Positions 11,467 through 25,372 of a stretch of DNA of 64,000 nt are shown in pieces. The first letter of the stretch is position 1, and the number at the start of each line of letters is the position of its first letter. Source of the stretch: Pachyrhynchus sulphureomaculatus (taxonomy: Eukaryota > Arthropoda > Insecta > Coleoptera > Curculionidae). The notes beneath the pieces were generated by a model that did no database searches, was not told where the DNA came from, and was given only the letters and a program-made list of their open reading frames with translations. The position numbers were made by a program, and so were the translations under genes. The stretch spans positions 71,154,726-71,218,725 of the forward strand of contig CM032456.1 of the NCBI GenBank assembly GCA_019049505.1, in the 5' to 3' direction.

Positions 11467-12313
11467 TAGTCTGTCAAGTAAGAATGTAACCGCTCGTATT
11501 TTTAAAAAAAGTGTTTCGAGAATATTTTTTGCCTTCAATGTATCCTTTGGTGTGTTAACAATGGCGCAATTAGTTTGGTAAGTTGTCCAATCGCCTTCTG
11601 CATCAATAATCGCCTGACATCTTCGAGGCATGCTATCGACGAGATTTTTTGCATACTCTGCAAATTTTTCGAAAGTCGCGAGACAACTAAGTGAAATTCC
11701 TCAGAGGAGCTTTCTCTTTACAAGGGCCCAAAGATTTTCAACAGAGTTGGCATCCGGCGATTGTGAGGGCCACTCTTCGCGACGTTATTTTCGAGCAGCG
11801 AAAGTATCTTCAACGTGCTTCAGAATTTGACACCATGAGCACGAGTATGTTGTCGAATGGTCTCAGGGGAAACATTCAAACCCTATTTTCTTAATTCTGC
11901 CTTGAGGCAGCGTCAATTTCGAGTCCCGTGAAAACAAAGACATGATTCGTTTTTTCGACTTTCGGAGTAATTTTGCCTAGCGAGCCAGGTTATGGGAAGT
12001 CGTCGACATTTTTCGTCTCGTTAAAACGAATCTACCCACTTCTTCATGAACGATACCGACTTTTTAATATATTTAGCGGCCTCGGAATGTGCCATTTTAG
12101 GCCCCTTTGGATGGGAACAAAGAAAGATTGCCTCGAACCTATGCGCAAACAAGTTTGGATTTTACGTGATTTGAACGAAAGTTCAGAATCGAATAATACT
12201 TTTACTAAAATACGTTATAGACAAAGGTTCCCTCTACCGATTTTTTGTTGAATCGCTATAATCGCATCTATCAAAAATGAATTATCGTGGACACGTTCTT
12301 ACTTGACAGACTG
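11467..12313 (-). mobile_element. Tc1-like element, internally deleted
   Basis: AGTCTGTCAAGTAAGAATGT at about 11468 pairs with its inverted copy AGTCTGTCAAGTAAGAACGT ending at about 12313. These are short TIRs with TA next to the right end. The 850-bp interior holds pieces of one minus-strand transposase with the catalytic middle missing. Confidence 0.8.
11490..12125 (-). pseudogene. Tc1-like transposase remnant
   Basis: On the minus strand the N-terminal helix-turn-helix is readable across frames: MAHSEAAKYIKKSVSF, then a WVDSF/FNETKNVDDFP block, then LTLPQGRIK and GLNVSPETIR. It is followed almost at once by the remains of the second catalytic motif (RAHGVKF) and then by SPDANSVENLWALVKRKL, which carries the final Glu. 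The C-terminus has AKNLVDSMPRRCQAIIDAEG, typical of Tc1. The region with the first Asp is absent, and a TGA follows KRKLL. It is a deletion derivative with several frameshifts. Confidence 0.8.
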
Positions 12314-12899
12314 TATAAACGAGGAGGAGGCGTTTTGAAAAAACAGGGACAGTATCAAAGTTCGCCATTGTTATCTCAATTTAATGAATTTGGGCTTTCT
12401 CCTATTCGTTGTTTTACCTATATTGTTTATATCGTTTTTTATTTACTGTACAAAATAAAAAATGACTGTGACGTTATTATATTAAAACAAAAAAAAAATC
12501 TTTTCTGAATTGTCACGCAAATTTTAAACTTACTGCACCCCCTCCTTTTTTTATTTTCCTTATTTATAATATCTTCACAAATGTTACAGTTACAGATGCT
12601 TCAAAGCTTCAGAGTTTTGATGTCTCTGTCATAAAAGTTGATTGTCTTATATTGAAGTTTTCTTATTAGCCTTTTGTTGACGGCGTCGTATCTCACTTTC
12701 GGAAAAATTGATACGGCTTATGTCTCCTACAAAACACCATTAGTGCCGAAAGTTTTGTCGCTTTCAAAGGAATGTTGTTCCTATAATGAAAAAGAAACTT
12801 TTATTTATTGGCGACGTTTGATGTCTTAATGAAGGGATTTTAATAAAATAGGAAATTTATGTTTAATCTATGGATGAGATTAAGAATAACACTTAAAAT

Positions 12900-13273
12900 T
12901 TTATTTTTTCCTTTCACGATATTTCCCATGTTATATTATTTTAGAAGATGCCTTTTACTTTCCTTGCTAAAGAAAATTATTATACGCGTGAAAAAATTAC
13001 ACTTCGAGATTTTTGCTTTTCTTCACGTTTTCGAGTTCTCAGATCACGAAAAACATAGTCACTCATTTTCGTTGGTCCGTCTGTTTATCAATTTGTCTGT
13101 ATATTGGCAGTATAACTCTCACACAAAATGAGATATCAGTTTCAAACTTGGTGTATTGATCTTATCTAATGAGGGAATGAAGCCTATAGATTGTAAACGA
13201 TGTCGCTTCAGGTCAAGGAGGTGAAAGGGGTGGGGTCGATAATTTTTTTATTTTTTAATAGTAATATAGTACC
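12900..13273. repeat. Degenerate repeat related to 33.9 and 37.3 kb
   Basis: The stretch TTACACTTCGAGATTT with TACTTTC-TTGCTAA upstream is shared with 33866-33970. The following GTCCGTCTG tract plus ACAAAATGAGATATCAGTTTC is similar to 37320-37360. It continues on the far side of the mariner inserted at 13276-14487, where G-rich GGGGGAGGAG blocks resemble 37370-37550. Family unknown. Confidence 0.5.
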
Positions 13274-13275
13274 TA

Positions 13276-14487
13276 GGCTGTCTGAAAAGTTCTCGGCCTA
13301 ACATATAGATGGCATTAGAAACTGTGAAACCATAACTGTATTGGAAAGTTCCATCCTTTATATAAACACATGTAAAATTTTATTTCGATCTGTCAATTCA
13401 TTGGAGTAGTAGTAGCTGAATTGAATATCGTGCAGTGATTAAATTCTCTGTTTTGGATGGTTTAATACCAACAGAAATTCATCCAAAATTGTTTAAAGTG
13501 TATAGAGATGTATCATCTTGACTGTCCACTGTGAAAAAATGGCCTGCTCTTTTTAAGTCTGGTCGTACAAGCCTCGAAGAGGTCGTCCAAAAACTGCTAC
13601 GACACCACAAATCATTCAACAAGTCCATGATATGGTGTTAGGTGACGGACGAGTGAAAGCGCATGAAATAGTTGAGGCCATAAGCATCTCGAAAGAATAA
13701 ACTGGAAATATTTTGCATGAATAATTACATATGAAAAAGCTTTGTGTAAGATGAGTACCGCATTTGCTGATAATTGACCAAAAACGCATTCGAATGGGTA
13801 TTTCTCAAGTTTGTTTGGACCGTTTTAAGCAAAATAAAATGGATTTCAAGCGTCGTTTCATAACTTTTAATGATACCTAGATCCACCACTTTACACCAGG
13901 ACAGTCAAAACAATGGATTGAAGCCGGTGTAAGTGCACCAAAAAAGGCAAAAGCGGTCCCATCAGCAGGGAATGTTATAACAACAGTTTTTTGGGATTAC
14001 AAAGATGTTTTGTTGATCGACTATCTTCAGAAAAATAAAACAATTCACTCTGAATATTACTTTAACCTCTTGGATTAGTTGTATGCAAAAATTCGTGAGA
14101 AAAGACCTGCTTTAAAGAAGAAAAGGAGCATTTTTCATCCAGACAATGCACCTGTTTGACGATGGCAAAATTCAACGAATTAAAGTATGAGTTGCTTGAA
14201 CATCCAGTGTATTCACCAGATTTGGCTACATCTGACTATTATCGTTTTCTAAACCTGAAAAAATTCCTGGCTCGAAAGCATTTTACATCAAATGACGAAG
14301 CTGTTGCAGCCGTGGATGGATATTTTGCCGACCTTCCGGAATCGCACTTTACTGATGGTATTGAATTATTGGAAAAATGTTGGAATAAATGTATTGAAGA
14401 GTCAGGAGATTATATTGAAAAATAAAACATATTTCACGTCAACAAAAAATTTCTTTTATTGTTACGCTCAGAACTTCTCAGACAGCC
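13276..14487 (+). mobile_element. Mariner with TIRs and TA target site
   Basis: GGCTGTCTGAAAAGTTCTCG begins at about 13277 and the inverted GGCTGTCTGAGAAGTTCTGA ends at about 14486, each bordered by TA (13274-13275 and 14488-14489). Roughly 1.2 kb is close to a full mariner (about 1.3 kb). The single plus-strand transposase is decayed. Confidence 0.88.
13420..14425 (+). pseudogene. Mariner transposase, multiple stops
   Basis: Most of a mariner transposase is recognisable. It has an N-terminal helix-turn-helix with IEYRAVIKFSVLDGL, a second with GRVKAHEIVEAISISKE, and the linker region HLLIIDQKRIRMGISQ. The first catalytic Asp is in ITFNDT-IHHFTPGQS, with an in-frame TAG where the invariant Trp belongs. 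The second is in SIFHPDNAPV and the third in YSPDLATSDYYRF (DD34D spacing). At least four stops and one frameshift near 14155 inactivate it. The last 90 codons (14156-14425) are open. Confidence 0.87.
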
Positions 14488-14489
14488 TA

Positions 14490-14913
14490 CGGAACTTCTC
14501 CTGTTTTGTTTTTGTTGAAATAATAAAGAAATTTTATATCTAAATTTTTATAGTAAAACATATGGCATGAAAGGGATGGGGGAGGAGATTAGAGGGTTTG
14601 ATTGGTATATATTGTGTTAGCTTATGTCGTCTTTAAGATTTTTGAAGCCGAAAAATCCAAAAATTAGGTTTTCTTTTCATAGCTTTTAATTTTAGCACAG
14701 GAAAGGGTTGAAAGAGGCGAGGGTTGTTTAATACTGTATAATGAGCACATTATTTATCGTAAAATGTGTAAGAGGTTAAAGTGGTGGAGTAGGGAGTGAA
14801 AAGAGTTGCTTCTTATATTGTATGGTGTTATAGGTCTTTATCAGGGTTTTTGGAGTCAAGGAGTTTGAAAATTAAGTTATTTTAATGACGGAAGGATAAA
14901 TATATAAAATATA

Positions 14914-14915
<2 letters not shown>
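14490..14915. repeat. Degenerate repeat, continuation of 12900-13273
   Basis: G-rich blocks (GATGGGGGAGGAG, GGTGGAGTAGGGAG) and repeated TAGGTCTTTA/TTTTTGGAG motifs recur with roughly 180-bp spacing, giving a weak tandem look. Similar motifs occur at 37.4-37.6 kb. No coding signal was seen. Confidence 0.4.

Positions 14916-14979
<64 letters not shown>
14916..14979. repeat. (TA)n microsatellite
   Basis: 64 bp of TA repeat sits immediately left of a mariner terminus. It is the first spacer in the 14.9-20.8 kb chain. Confidence 0.95.
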
Positions 14980-14980
<1 letters not shown>

Positions 14981-14981
<1 letters not shown>

Positions 14982-16267
14982 AGGTATACAAGTATGAATT
15001 GCTGATTTTTTTTTTTTTCTAAAAAAACATGTTAAATTCGGAAGAATGATAAAAAGTGCTTTATTTAAAGCATGCTCCATCGCTTATTATACATTTTTTT
15101 CCCATCTTTCGGGCACTTTGTGAATACCACGCCAGTAAAAAATCTTCCCCCCTTTTGCTGCGAACCATTCATTGAGCCATTTTTTCACATCTTCGTACGA
15201 ACCAAAGCGCTGCTCAGCAAGTGCGTGACCCATCGATGCAAACAAGTGGTAGTCGGAAGGAGCCAAGTCTGGTGAGTAAGCCGCATGGGGTAGAACTTCC
15301 CAGCTGAGTGCTTCCAACGTGTTGCGAACTGGTTTTGCCGTATGTGATGGAGCATTGTCATGAAGAAAAATGACTTTGTGTTGCCTCTTTCGGTATTCTG
15401 GCCTTTTTTCAAGCAGCGAACGATTCAAATCGGTCAGTTGTTGTGGTAACGTTTAGTAATTAACCGTTTCCCCAGGTTTTAACAGCTCATAATAGATCAC
15501 GCCCCTCCGGTCCCACCAAACACAGAGCATCGTCTTTCTGCCAAAGCCTTGCGGCCGATGTGGATGGTGCGCCTGGGTCTACCCATGAATTTTTGCGTTT
15601 GGGATTCTCAAAATAAATCCACTTTTCATCCCCTGTAACTATACGATGCAAAAACGACTTCCTTTTGTACCGAGCGAGCAAAATGTCACAACGTGTTTTT
15701 GCGCTTTTCCATTTGTCTGCCCTTCAACTCCTGTGGTACCCATTCTACCGGTCTTCTGAATCTTTCCCATCTCTTGTAGCCGATTGGAAACAGCTTGTTG
15801 ACTAACGCCCAATTGCTCGGCGAGTTGTTTTTGTGTTTGCGAATCATCTTCATCCAACAATGCTTGCAATTCCACATCTTCGTATTTTTTTTGGCGGTTT
15901 TCCACGTTCCATGTCTGTAACATCGAAGTCACCACTTTTGAAACGCCGAAACCATGGTTCACACGTATCTTGCGATGGAGCATGTTCACCATAAGCTTCT
16001 CGAAGTAATCAGTATGATTCAACAGCAGTTTTCTTCATATGAAAACAAAAAATTAATGCTGTCCGCGAATGCTGTTTGTTCGGTATAAATTTCAACATAT
16101 TGAACACAAACAACACAACACTATGCACACACTTTTCCAATTTATCACTCGTGCGCGTCTGATACTGGTTGATGACACAACAAAATGGCGCAGTGTCAAA
16201 TCTTTATAGCACAAACTGCATTGGTGCACCATCTGTTGTCTGAAATCCGCATTTCATACTTGTACAT

Positions 16268-16269
<2 letters not shown>
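14981..16269 (-). mobile_element. Mariner with TIRs between two (TA)n tracts
   Basis: TACAAGTATGAATTGCTGAT near 14987 and the inverted TACAAGTATGAAATGCGGAT ending at 16264 form the TIRs. Length is about 1.29 kb, full size for mariner. Both outer edges run straight into (TA)n. The minus-strand transposase has long readable stretches, which suggests a younger copy than most here. Confidence 0.88.
15063..16040 (-). pseudogene. Mariner transposase, few disruptions
   Basis: Reading down from about 16040, the N-terminal segment is frameshifted around 15930-15960. Next comes the second helix-turn-helix (ELQALLDEDDSQTQKQLAEQ, LGVSQQAVSNRLQEMGK). The first Asp is in IVTGDEKWIYFENPKRK (about 15630), the second in VIFLHDNAPSHTAKPVRNTL and the third in AYSPDLAPSDYHLF (DD34D). 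The C-terminus WRGIHKVPERWEKNV is complete. Frameshifts fall near 15690 and 15550, with a stop near 15450. Coding similarity to consensus-like mariner motifs is high, so this may be a relatively recent arrival. I cannot name the subfamily with certainty. Confidence 0.9.
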
Positions 16270-18684
<2,415 letters not shown>

Positions 18685-20756
18685 CAGTGCCACCTCGATA
18701 ATCCGGATCTCCATCAAACCGGATTCTTTAATAATCCGGATTTGATAGTACTAGGTAATCTGGACCTGCGTTTTTAGACATCTACTTAATTTAAACTACA
18801 TGGGAAAACTGAAATCGATAGTGAGGGGATTCCCCTAACTTCCAGTCTTACACATCTGGGATTCACACAAACTGGAGGTGCATTTGATTTGCCTACAACG
18901 CATCGCGTATCGCGTCTAAAGGTTAAGGACTTTATAGTTTTTTATTTTACTTTATGTGGTTCATATAAGTATGTAAACGTTTGTTTTTACGTATATGTAC
19001 CTACATATTAAAATGCCTTCTAAAAGAAAACAAATTACACTAACAATAAAACAAAATTCCGATATATTAGAATGACTAGTTCTTGGTGAAAGCGGAAACG
19101 TGTTGGCAAACGAATACGGAGTAAGAATATCCACAATTTCGGATATAAAAAAGAAGCAAGGGAAAATCAAAAGGTATGTATATATGATTTATTTTAAAGA
19201 TAATTTTGGACACTCACTGTGGACGTGTAACTTCTTTTAGATTTATTTCCAAATATGATTCCGTTCCTGGCGTCAGAAAAACCTTACGAAAAGCCGAATA
19301 TCCAGAAATAGAAACTCGTTCGTATACATGGTTTTGTACGCAACGATCAAGGCACGTCCCAATTTTTCACGAAATTTTATCAGGCAAAGCAAAACAATTT
19401 TACACTGAAACCTACGGGAATGATACTTTTAGAGCTAGCAGAGGCTGAATTTCTAACTTCAGAAAAAGACATGGTCTGCGTGCTTTAAAAGTTTGTGGCG
19501 AAAAACTACCCAATGATGAAAGTGCCGTCGATCCTTTCCTAACTTTAATGTTGCATGCTGATGGATCACAAAAATTAAAGTTGTTAGTGATAGGAAAGGC
19601 AAAAAAAAAAAAAAAAAATCCGAGGGCTTTTAAAAATGTGAACATACCTGTTGAGTACAAATCATCTGCCAGTGCATGGATGACTACAGCCATTTTCTTA
19701 GACTGGTTTCATCATTCTTTTATTCGTCAAGTCAAAGGTCATTTAAGAAGTCTCAACTTGTCTGAAAGAGCCCTGCTAATCGTTGATAACGCTTTGAGCC
19801 ATGAAAATACAGAAGAGCTGACTAGTGAGGATGGACAGTTTACAACATTATTTCTTCCACCAAATTGTACTGCACTTTTGCAGCCTATGAACCAGAATGT
19901 AATCAGACTGACAAAATTATTTGTTCGGAAAAGTCTTTTAGCCCATATTTTATCAAATAATGAAGAGAACCCTGTTAGGTTATTAAAAAGCATTAACCTA
20001 AAAGATGCTGTATGTCTACTATGCAATTCATGGGAAAAAGTCTCCCCTGAAATCTTGAACAAGTGCTGGCACAAAATTATGGCTTATGTGACAGATACCA
20101 ACCCAGACAAAGAATATGATGCTAAAGACCTGATTCCTCTGAGTAAATTGCGACACAATTTGCTTTCCACGAATGAAGAAATGAAAGGTAAAGCCTGAAA
20201 TTTTTCTTTTAGTATTTTTTTGGTTAATTCGTAAATATTTAACAGATGTTTCAGATATGCTGAATGTTCTCACTGAGCAGAATCTCACGAACGTGGAAAT
20301 ATGTAATTGGCTTGAAAATGATGAAGATTTGTTACCACTGGAAGACATCGATGATACAGATGAACAACACGAGAGTAATAATGAAGGTTCAGAGTTAAAT
20401 ACTAATACAAACCAGACTGTTAAGAACACTGTGACGAATGATGAGGCAGTTAAAAGTTTCAATGTGTGCATGAGATGGGCAGAAGAAAATGTGATGTTCT
20501 TGTACTTCAAAGATTAAAAGAAATTGCTTTTATGATGAACCAGAGAAGGGTCAAGCAAACAAAAATTACAAATTTTTTTACAAAGTAAGATATGCTTCTA
20601 TTTTAAATATTATTCTATGTATGTACTATTGTTTTTTAGTTGTTTCGTATTAAATGATTCGTTTTTTAATATAAATAATGTCCTGCTTCAGTAATTCGAA
20701 TTATTTACTAATTCGGATCACCGCGGTTTTAATAAGTCCGGATTATCGAAGTCGCA

Positions 20757-20759
<3 letters not shown>
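18685..20759 (+). mobile_element. pogo/Tigger-like transposon
   Basis: CAGTGCCACCTCGATAATCC at 18685 and the inverted CAGTGCGACTTCGATAATCC ending at 20759 are the TIRs. The CAGTG...TCGATAATCCGGA form is characteristic of pogo/Tigger. Additional copies of the AATCCGGAT motif lie just inside the left end (18733-18742). It is flanked on both sides by (TA)n, consistent with TA target use. It carries one plus-strand multi-exon transposase. Confidence 0.92.
19013..20517 (+). pseudogene. pogo/Tigger-like transposase, three exons, inactivated
   Basis: Exon 1 (19013-19173) starts MPSKRKQITLTIKQ, the CENP-B-type N-terminal helix-turn-helix, with a TGA at 19073. A 67-bp GT-AG intron (19174-19240) restores the frame into the second DNA-binding domain (RFISKYDSVPGVRKTLRK). 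A TGA at 19446-19448 sits where Trp is expected. The segment that should hold the first catalytic Asp is deleted before MLHADGSQKLKLLVIGKA. The second Asp is in LLIVDNALSH. The third is Asn in LLQPMNQNVI, where the family has MDQ. A 58-bp GT-AG intron (20188-20245) leads to an acidic C-terminal exon ending at 20517. It is clearly dead, but its exon structure is well preserved. Confidence 0.9.

Positions 20760-20817
<58 letters not shown>
20760..20817. repeat. (TA)n microsatellite
   Basis: 58 bp of TA follows the right TIR of the pogo-like element and closes the chain. Confidence 0.95.
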
Positions 20818-20821
<4 letters not shown>

Positions 20822-20959
20822 GGGTAAATGAAGAAATAAGAGTGCTGTATGCAGCTTAGCTATACTATATTCTACTTGAAGTTCTTAGTATACAAGCTTC
20901 TATAACTTATTGGGGCAAAAGTTGACAATATTTTTTTTAAATACAATGTACCACGAGAA

Positions 20960-21666
20960 ATCATAGTTCTTGAGAATAGATCATGCCAAATTCAAGTGGC
21001 AAACTGAATCGTCAATTCAAACATTTGTATATAATGATTCAAAACTCCATACTGTTTTCCTCTGGGAAGATTTCAAAGCCATTTTCTCATACTTTTTCAT
21101 GGATTATGCCACATGCCTTGGACTTGTTTGGCGCCGGTTCGCCACAGAAAACCCACTATTTCGACTGTTCTTTAGGGTGCTCTGATAAATTCATGTTTCG
21201 TCAACAGTTGAATGAATCGACGCCAAAAATCATTCCGATTGCGCTTTAATATCGCAAGGCATTCTTTTGAAGTTGACACACGTGCGTGTTTATTGTCAAC
21301 TGTGAGCAGTCGAGGCAGCCACTTTGTGGAAAACGTTCTTATGCCCAAATGTGTTGTTAAAATATTCTGTACCCGTTTAGTTGAGATACCCACAGTCTCA
21401 GTAATCTCACGTACTTTCACTCTTCGATCATTTATCATTATATCCTGGATTTTTTCAAGTACTGAAGTGATGTGCTTATTTGGACGACCTGGACGTTCTT
21501 AATCAAAAATGCTCGTACGGTCAGGTTTGAATTCAGCTGTCCAATATTTTGTGGTCGATAACGAAGGCGCAGAGCTCCCATAAACTTCGCTCGCTTTTGT
21601 CTCATCGTTTGTTTTCTTTTTCAAAAACAAATATTTTATCACTGCTCGATATTCCGTTTTTTCCAT
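20960..21666 (-). pseudogene. Mariner transposase, N-terminal half
   Basis: From the ATG at about 21666, MEKTEYRAVIKYLFLKKKTN opens a mariner N-terminal helix-turn-helix. After one stop the frame resumes with GRPNKHITSVLEKIQDIM, RRVKVREITETVGISTKR and HLGIRTFSTKWLPRLLTVDN. The reading then shifts to remnants such as VFCGEPAPNK, corresponding to the region after the first catalytic Asp. The second and third catalytic motifs are missing. The open stretch 21172-21438 is the best preserved part. Confidence 0.82.
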
Positions 21667-21815
21667 TGTTGTAAAATTACAAAAGTTGTTCTATTTAAAT
21701 GACTGCCACTCACAAACTAAATCATTTATGTTATGTTTACAAGAAATATAGTATTTTAAATAATACTAGCTCCCGCCTTCTCTGGCCGAACCAGTTACTT
21801 ATCATACAACCCTCG
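20960..21815 (-). mobile_element. Mariner, 3' truncated
   Basis: The 5' terminus is at about 21815, where the minus strand reads TACGAGGGTTGTATGATAAG, a mariner TIR. The same terminus recurs inverted at the end of the fragment at 41445-41778. The other end is lost, because the sequence departs from mariner near 20960. Confidence 0.78.
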
Positions 21816-21819
21816 TAAT

Positions 21820-22340
21820 TTGCAAGTTCCAGCGCAGCTTCAAGTTGAAAAAAATCACTTATACCATAACAACAACCACTGTGATACTATCGTTTGCTCG
21901 ACATACTTTTTTCTTTCATTCACTGGAACAATATTTGCAGTATAACTGTTCCAATAATGACTAGCAAACACAAATCGACTAGCCGCAGTCATAATTAAAT
22001 GATTTACCTATGCTGAAACATAATAACGCTGAGAAAATTATTTTCGGTCACTGTGTGACAGACGTGATGTTTGCATAGAGGCCGCAGAGCTTTCGGTAAA
22101 TAGAGTGACAGTTTAAATTGGTGTGTTTTATGTTTTAAAGTATAAAAAGGGGGTTTATTGGTATAGTAGTATTTGTTATACCTAATGGTGATCCATAGTG
22201 CAGTTACGTTAGTTAGTTAATTTATTTCTATCTTGATTAAAATTATTAAACTATAAAAACAACAGTATTCTCTGAATAACTCTAGCGGGTTTAATTAGAT
22301 AAGAAATTATAATTCCTTGGATTACACTGTGTCCAGTTGG
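21820..22340. other. No recognisable gene
   Basis: No coding motif or terminal repeat was recognised between the mariner and the Penelope fragment. Confidence 0.35.
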
Positions 22341-22344
22341 AGTG

Positions 22345-22860
22345 ACTTACTGCCGTTTTGCAAACGAAATATCTTCAGAGGTATTTACTCTTCGATATTA
22401 GAATAACCTCGGAGAGGCACAAACTAAGTACCGTGATCAAGTGTAGTAATCGGTTTCCACACCTTAACCTTTATTTACATCGTATGGGTGGTTATACATT
22501 TCGACCTAGTCTTGCTGTGTCCTGTAGTATGCTGATGATCAGCTATTGCTGGTTGTACAATTTGTTTCTTTTTTATACATTTTTCATGTTCCTTAGATCT
22601 AGTGGATATTAATCTACCAGTTTCTCCTACGCACGACACGAACAGTCAGCTTTATAAACACCCTCAGTTTTTAAATGAATTCTTAATTTACTTGTATTCA
22701 ATCTTTTACGAATGTTAGATCTTTTAAATCCTTAGGGTATTTTGTCGATAGTATCATCATCATTCGAATTTATGATTAAGCGAGAGCCACATTTTACAAC
22801 ACTGTAAACAAAAGAGCACAGAGGAAATGTTTATTGCAACTAGAATTTAGCGGTATTATA
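22345..22860 (-). mobile_element. Penelope-like element fragment (GIY-YIG region)
   Basis: On the minus strand around 22560-22665, two overlapping frames give EGVYKADCSC and VGETGRLISTRSKEH, the Cys-bearing start and core of a Penelope-type GIY-YIG endonuclease. AIADHQHTTGH follows, corresponding to the conserved His block downstream. The sequence differs clearly from the element at 31-33.7 kb, so it is a second Penelope lineage. It is broken by many stops, and no ribozyme was seen. Confidence 0.62.
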
Positions 22861-23089
22861 TGTCTGTTTTGATTGGTGTCTGTAATCTCAGTAAATTTTG
22901 GTTGATATGGTGGGCACTTTTAATTTACGGTATTGTAAAATTTTGTTTCTCTTAATTACAAAGTCCCATATAGTACAATCGTTTTATCTACATGTACAGT
23001 CTTATTACTGCTTTACCTGGGAGTTGTGTTTTTAAATCAATTAAAATAGCGTGTAATTTGTTACAAATCGTTTTATTATTTCTCAAAAT

Positions 23090-23480
23090 ATTTGCATGCG
23101 TTCCAACTAATTTCCAAAACATTTTTTCCACTCTGAAGTTGTTACCTCAATGATTTGGTTTTGGAGGAATTCAACAGCTCCTTGAGGTGATGAAAATCGG
23201 TGTCCACTCCGTTTTTTTTGATATTCGGGAACAAAAAGAAATCGTTAGGTAATGAATCAGTTTTTCTCCGTCAAACAATCATTTGTTTGACGTGCTGTGT
23301 TAGAGCTGACATTGTCATGATGAAGAATGATGCGATGTTTTTGGTTGTTGCCAAAAGTTGAACGAAGCGATTCGAGGCATTGGTGTTGATTTAGACTTTT
23401 ACTAAAATCGAAAAAAAACTTCCAACGAAAACCTGCACTTGCAATTTCTATTTGATCACAAAACTGTTTTTTTTTTTTTT
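23090..23480 (-). mobile_element. Mariner C-terminal fragment
   Basis: The minus strand encodes, across frames, IILHHDNVSSNTARQTND (second catalytic Asp region), a weak LIHYLTISFCSRISKK block where the third motif should be, and EVTTSEWKKCF-like C-terminal residues near 23120-23160. No TIR was identified. It adjoins the Penelope fragment, so one may have inserted beside the other. Confidence 0.6.
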
Positions 23481-23574
23481 TTAAACTCTCACTGCAAACA
23501 AACTACTCGGCCAATTTCTGAGCTACCAATGTTTTAACAATAACAATGATAATGTCACATCTTAGTAGCGGCTT

Positions 23575-25372
23575 CTAGTGGCCGTTTGTAAAAACTTAAA
23601 AGACGACTCTCGTATCCTAAGAAAGCACTAGTCGATTTCTTGGTTTCTGATAACATCGCAGAAAGATTAAATAGATGGTGGGAATACTTTAAAGAAACAC
23701 TAAATGGAGATGAAAATGAGTTGAATGAGAAATAGGAAGCAAAATTAACTGAAGGGCAGGAGGGGACAAATAAACCCTGCAAAGAAGAAATAAGAGAAAT
23801 ACTCAGAACCCAAAAAAATAAGGCCCCGGCTGGAAATTGTAGAACTGATAAAAGCTGGAGGAGTAGATCTGGAAAATGAAATATGCCGGTTGGTGCAAGA
23901 AATATGGGAACCAGAAAAGATGCCCGTGAGCTAGAGAGAGTCGCTCATTTGTCCATTATACAAAAAAGGAGAGAAATCTGTATTGCTAATTATAGACCAA
24001 TAGCCTTACTGGATGTCGTGTACAAGATAGTAGTGTTGACTATCAAAAACAGACTAGCAGAGAAAGCCAAGTGGATTCAGGAAAAATAGATCGGTTACAG
24101 ACAAGATATTTTCGATTAAGCAAATCTAAGATAATAGCTTAGAACAAAATTTGGCACTACACTTGGTCTTTGTGGATTTCAGAGAAGCATATGACTCTGT
24201 AAATAGAGAAGGACTCTACAAGATAATGGAAGAACCAAAAATTCCAAGTAAATTGATTCGCATGGTGAGAATGACCCTGAATGACACAGAAAATAGAGTG
24301 TTGGTTGAGGGCAAAGTATCAGACAAGTTTAAGGTGAAGAGAGGATTAAGACAAGACCAGTATCGACATGTCTATTTAAGTTGGTACTAGAGAAAATAAT
24401 CCGGGAGTCAGAAATAGAAACAAATGGAACGATATACCAACAAACCTGCCAATGCTTGGCCTATGCGGATGATGTAGCAGTGATTGCAAGAGCAAAAGAA
24501 AACCTCAAAAAAAGCCATAAGTAGAATAGAAGAAAGGGGAAGGATGAGAGGACTAAAGATAAATGAGGAAAAAACAAAAAACATGGAAATTACAAAGAAG
24601 AAGGATAATAAAAACAACAAAAGTTTAGATATAAGAAACAACTTAGGAAAAAGATATATGTTTGAAAAAGTAGACAAATTTAATTATCTGGAAGTAACAA
24701 TAACAGAGAGTGGACAAGAAAGGACGGAGATACAAGAAAGAATAGCGAAAGGACAGAGATTTTTGGGGGCAATGAATCCAATATTGAAATCAAAGAATGT
24801 ATCAAGAAAAGCAAAAGAAAGAATATATATGACAGTTGTCAGATCCATGGTGACATATGGATGCAAAACGTGGAAACTGAATGCAAGAGAAAAGGAGACG
24901 TTGGAGGTGTGGGAAAGGAAAGCTTTGAGAAGAATCTACGGAGGAAGGAAAGAAGAGGGACCGTGGAGAAGAAGAACAAACTATGAATTAAAATGCCTAT
25001 ATACGAAACCCCTTATAAGCCAGATCATAATAAGCCAGCAATTAAGATGGTTGGGACACGTGGCAAGGATGAAGGAAGAAAAAGACAGGCAAAGCAAGCC
25101 CTAATAAGAGGAGTGGTTGGAAGAAGAGGCAAGGGTAGCCCTCGATCTACATGGATTCAGGCAGTAAAGCAAGATCCGGAGTTGATGGGAATCCCGCACT
25201 GAGAAAAGCTAACAGAAGACAAAAAGAAGTGGAGACAAGTATGTAACCAAGCCATGAGCCTCTAAGGCCCCTTGAGCTATATAATAATATAAACATAACG
25301 AATAAGTAGTGACGATAAAGGTGAATCAAATCCACGCGAGCGGAGCCGCGGGCACGGCTAGTATAATATAAA
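23575..25372 (+). mobile_element. RTE-like LINE, 5' truncated
   Basis: A non-LTR retrotransposon with reverse transcriptase and C-terminal domain but no visible endonuclease, consistent with 5' truncation at about 23575. The 3' end carries the CCACGCGAGCGGAGCCGCGG block followed by GCTAGTATAATA, which resembles RTE-type 3' termini from other insects. Confidence 0.75.
23600..25260 (+). pseudogene. LINE reverse transcriptase and C-terminal domain, decayed
   Basis: The fingers region appears at 23780-23840 as EIREILRTQKNKAPAGN, then across frames comes YRPIALLDVVYKIVVLTIKN. The first catalytic block is FVDFREAYDSVNREGLYKI (about 24165-24220). The active site is YADD, in CLAYADDVAVIARAKENLKK (24455-24510, another frame). 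The long open stretch 24484-25104 holds the thumb and the connection domain, with FNYLEVTITESG, MVTYGCKTWKLNAREKETLE and ISQQLRWLGHVARMKEE. The tail continues in a third frame to RSTWIQAVKQDPELMGIPH. At least five frame changes or stops are present. Confidence 0.82.
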
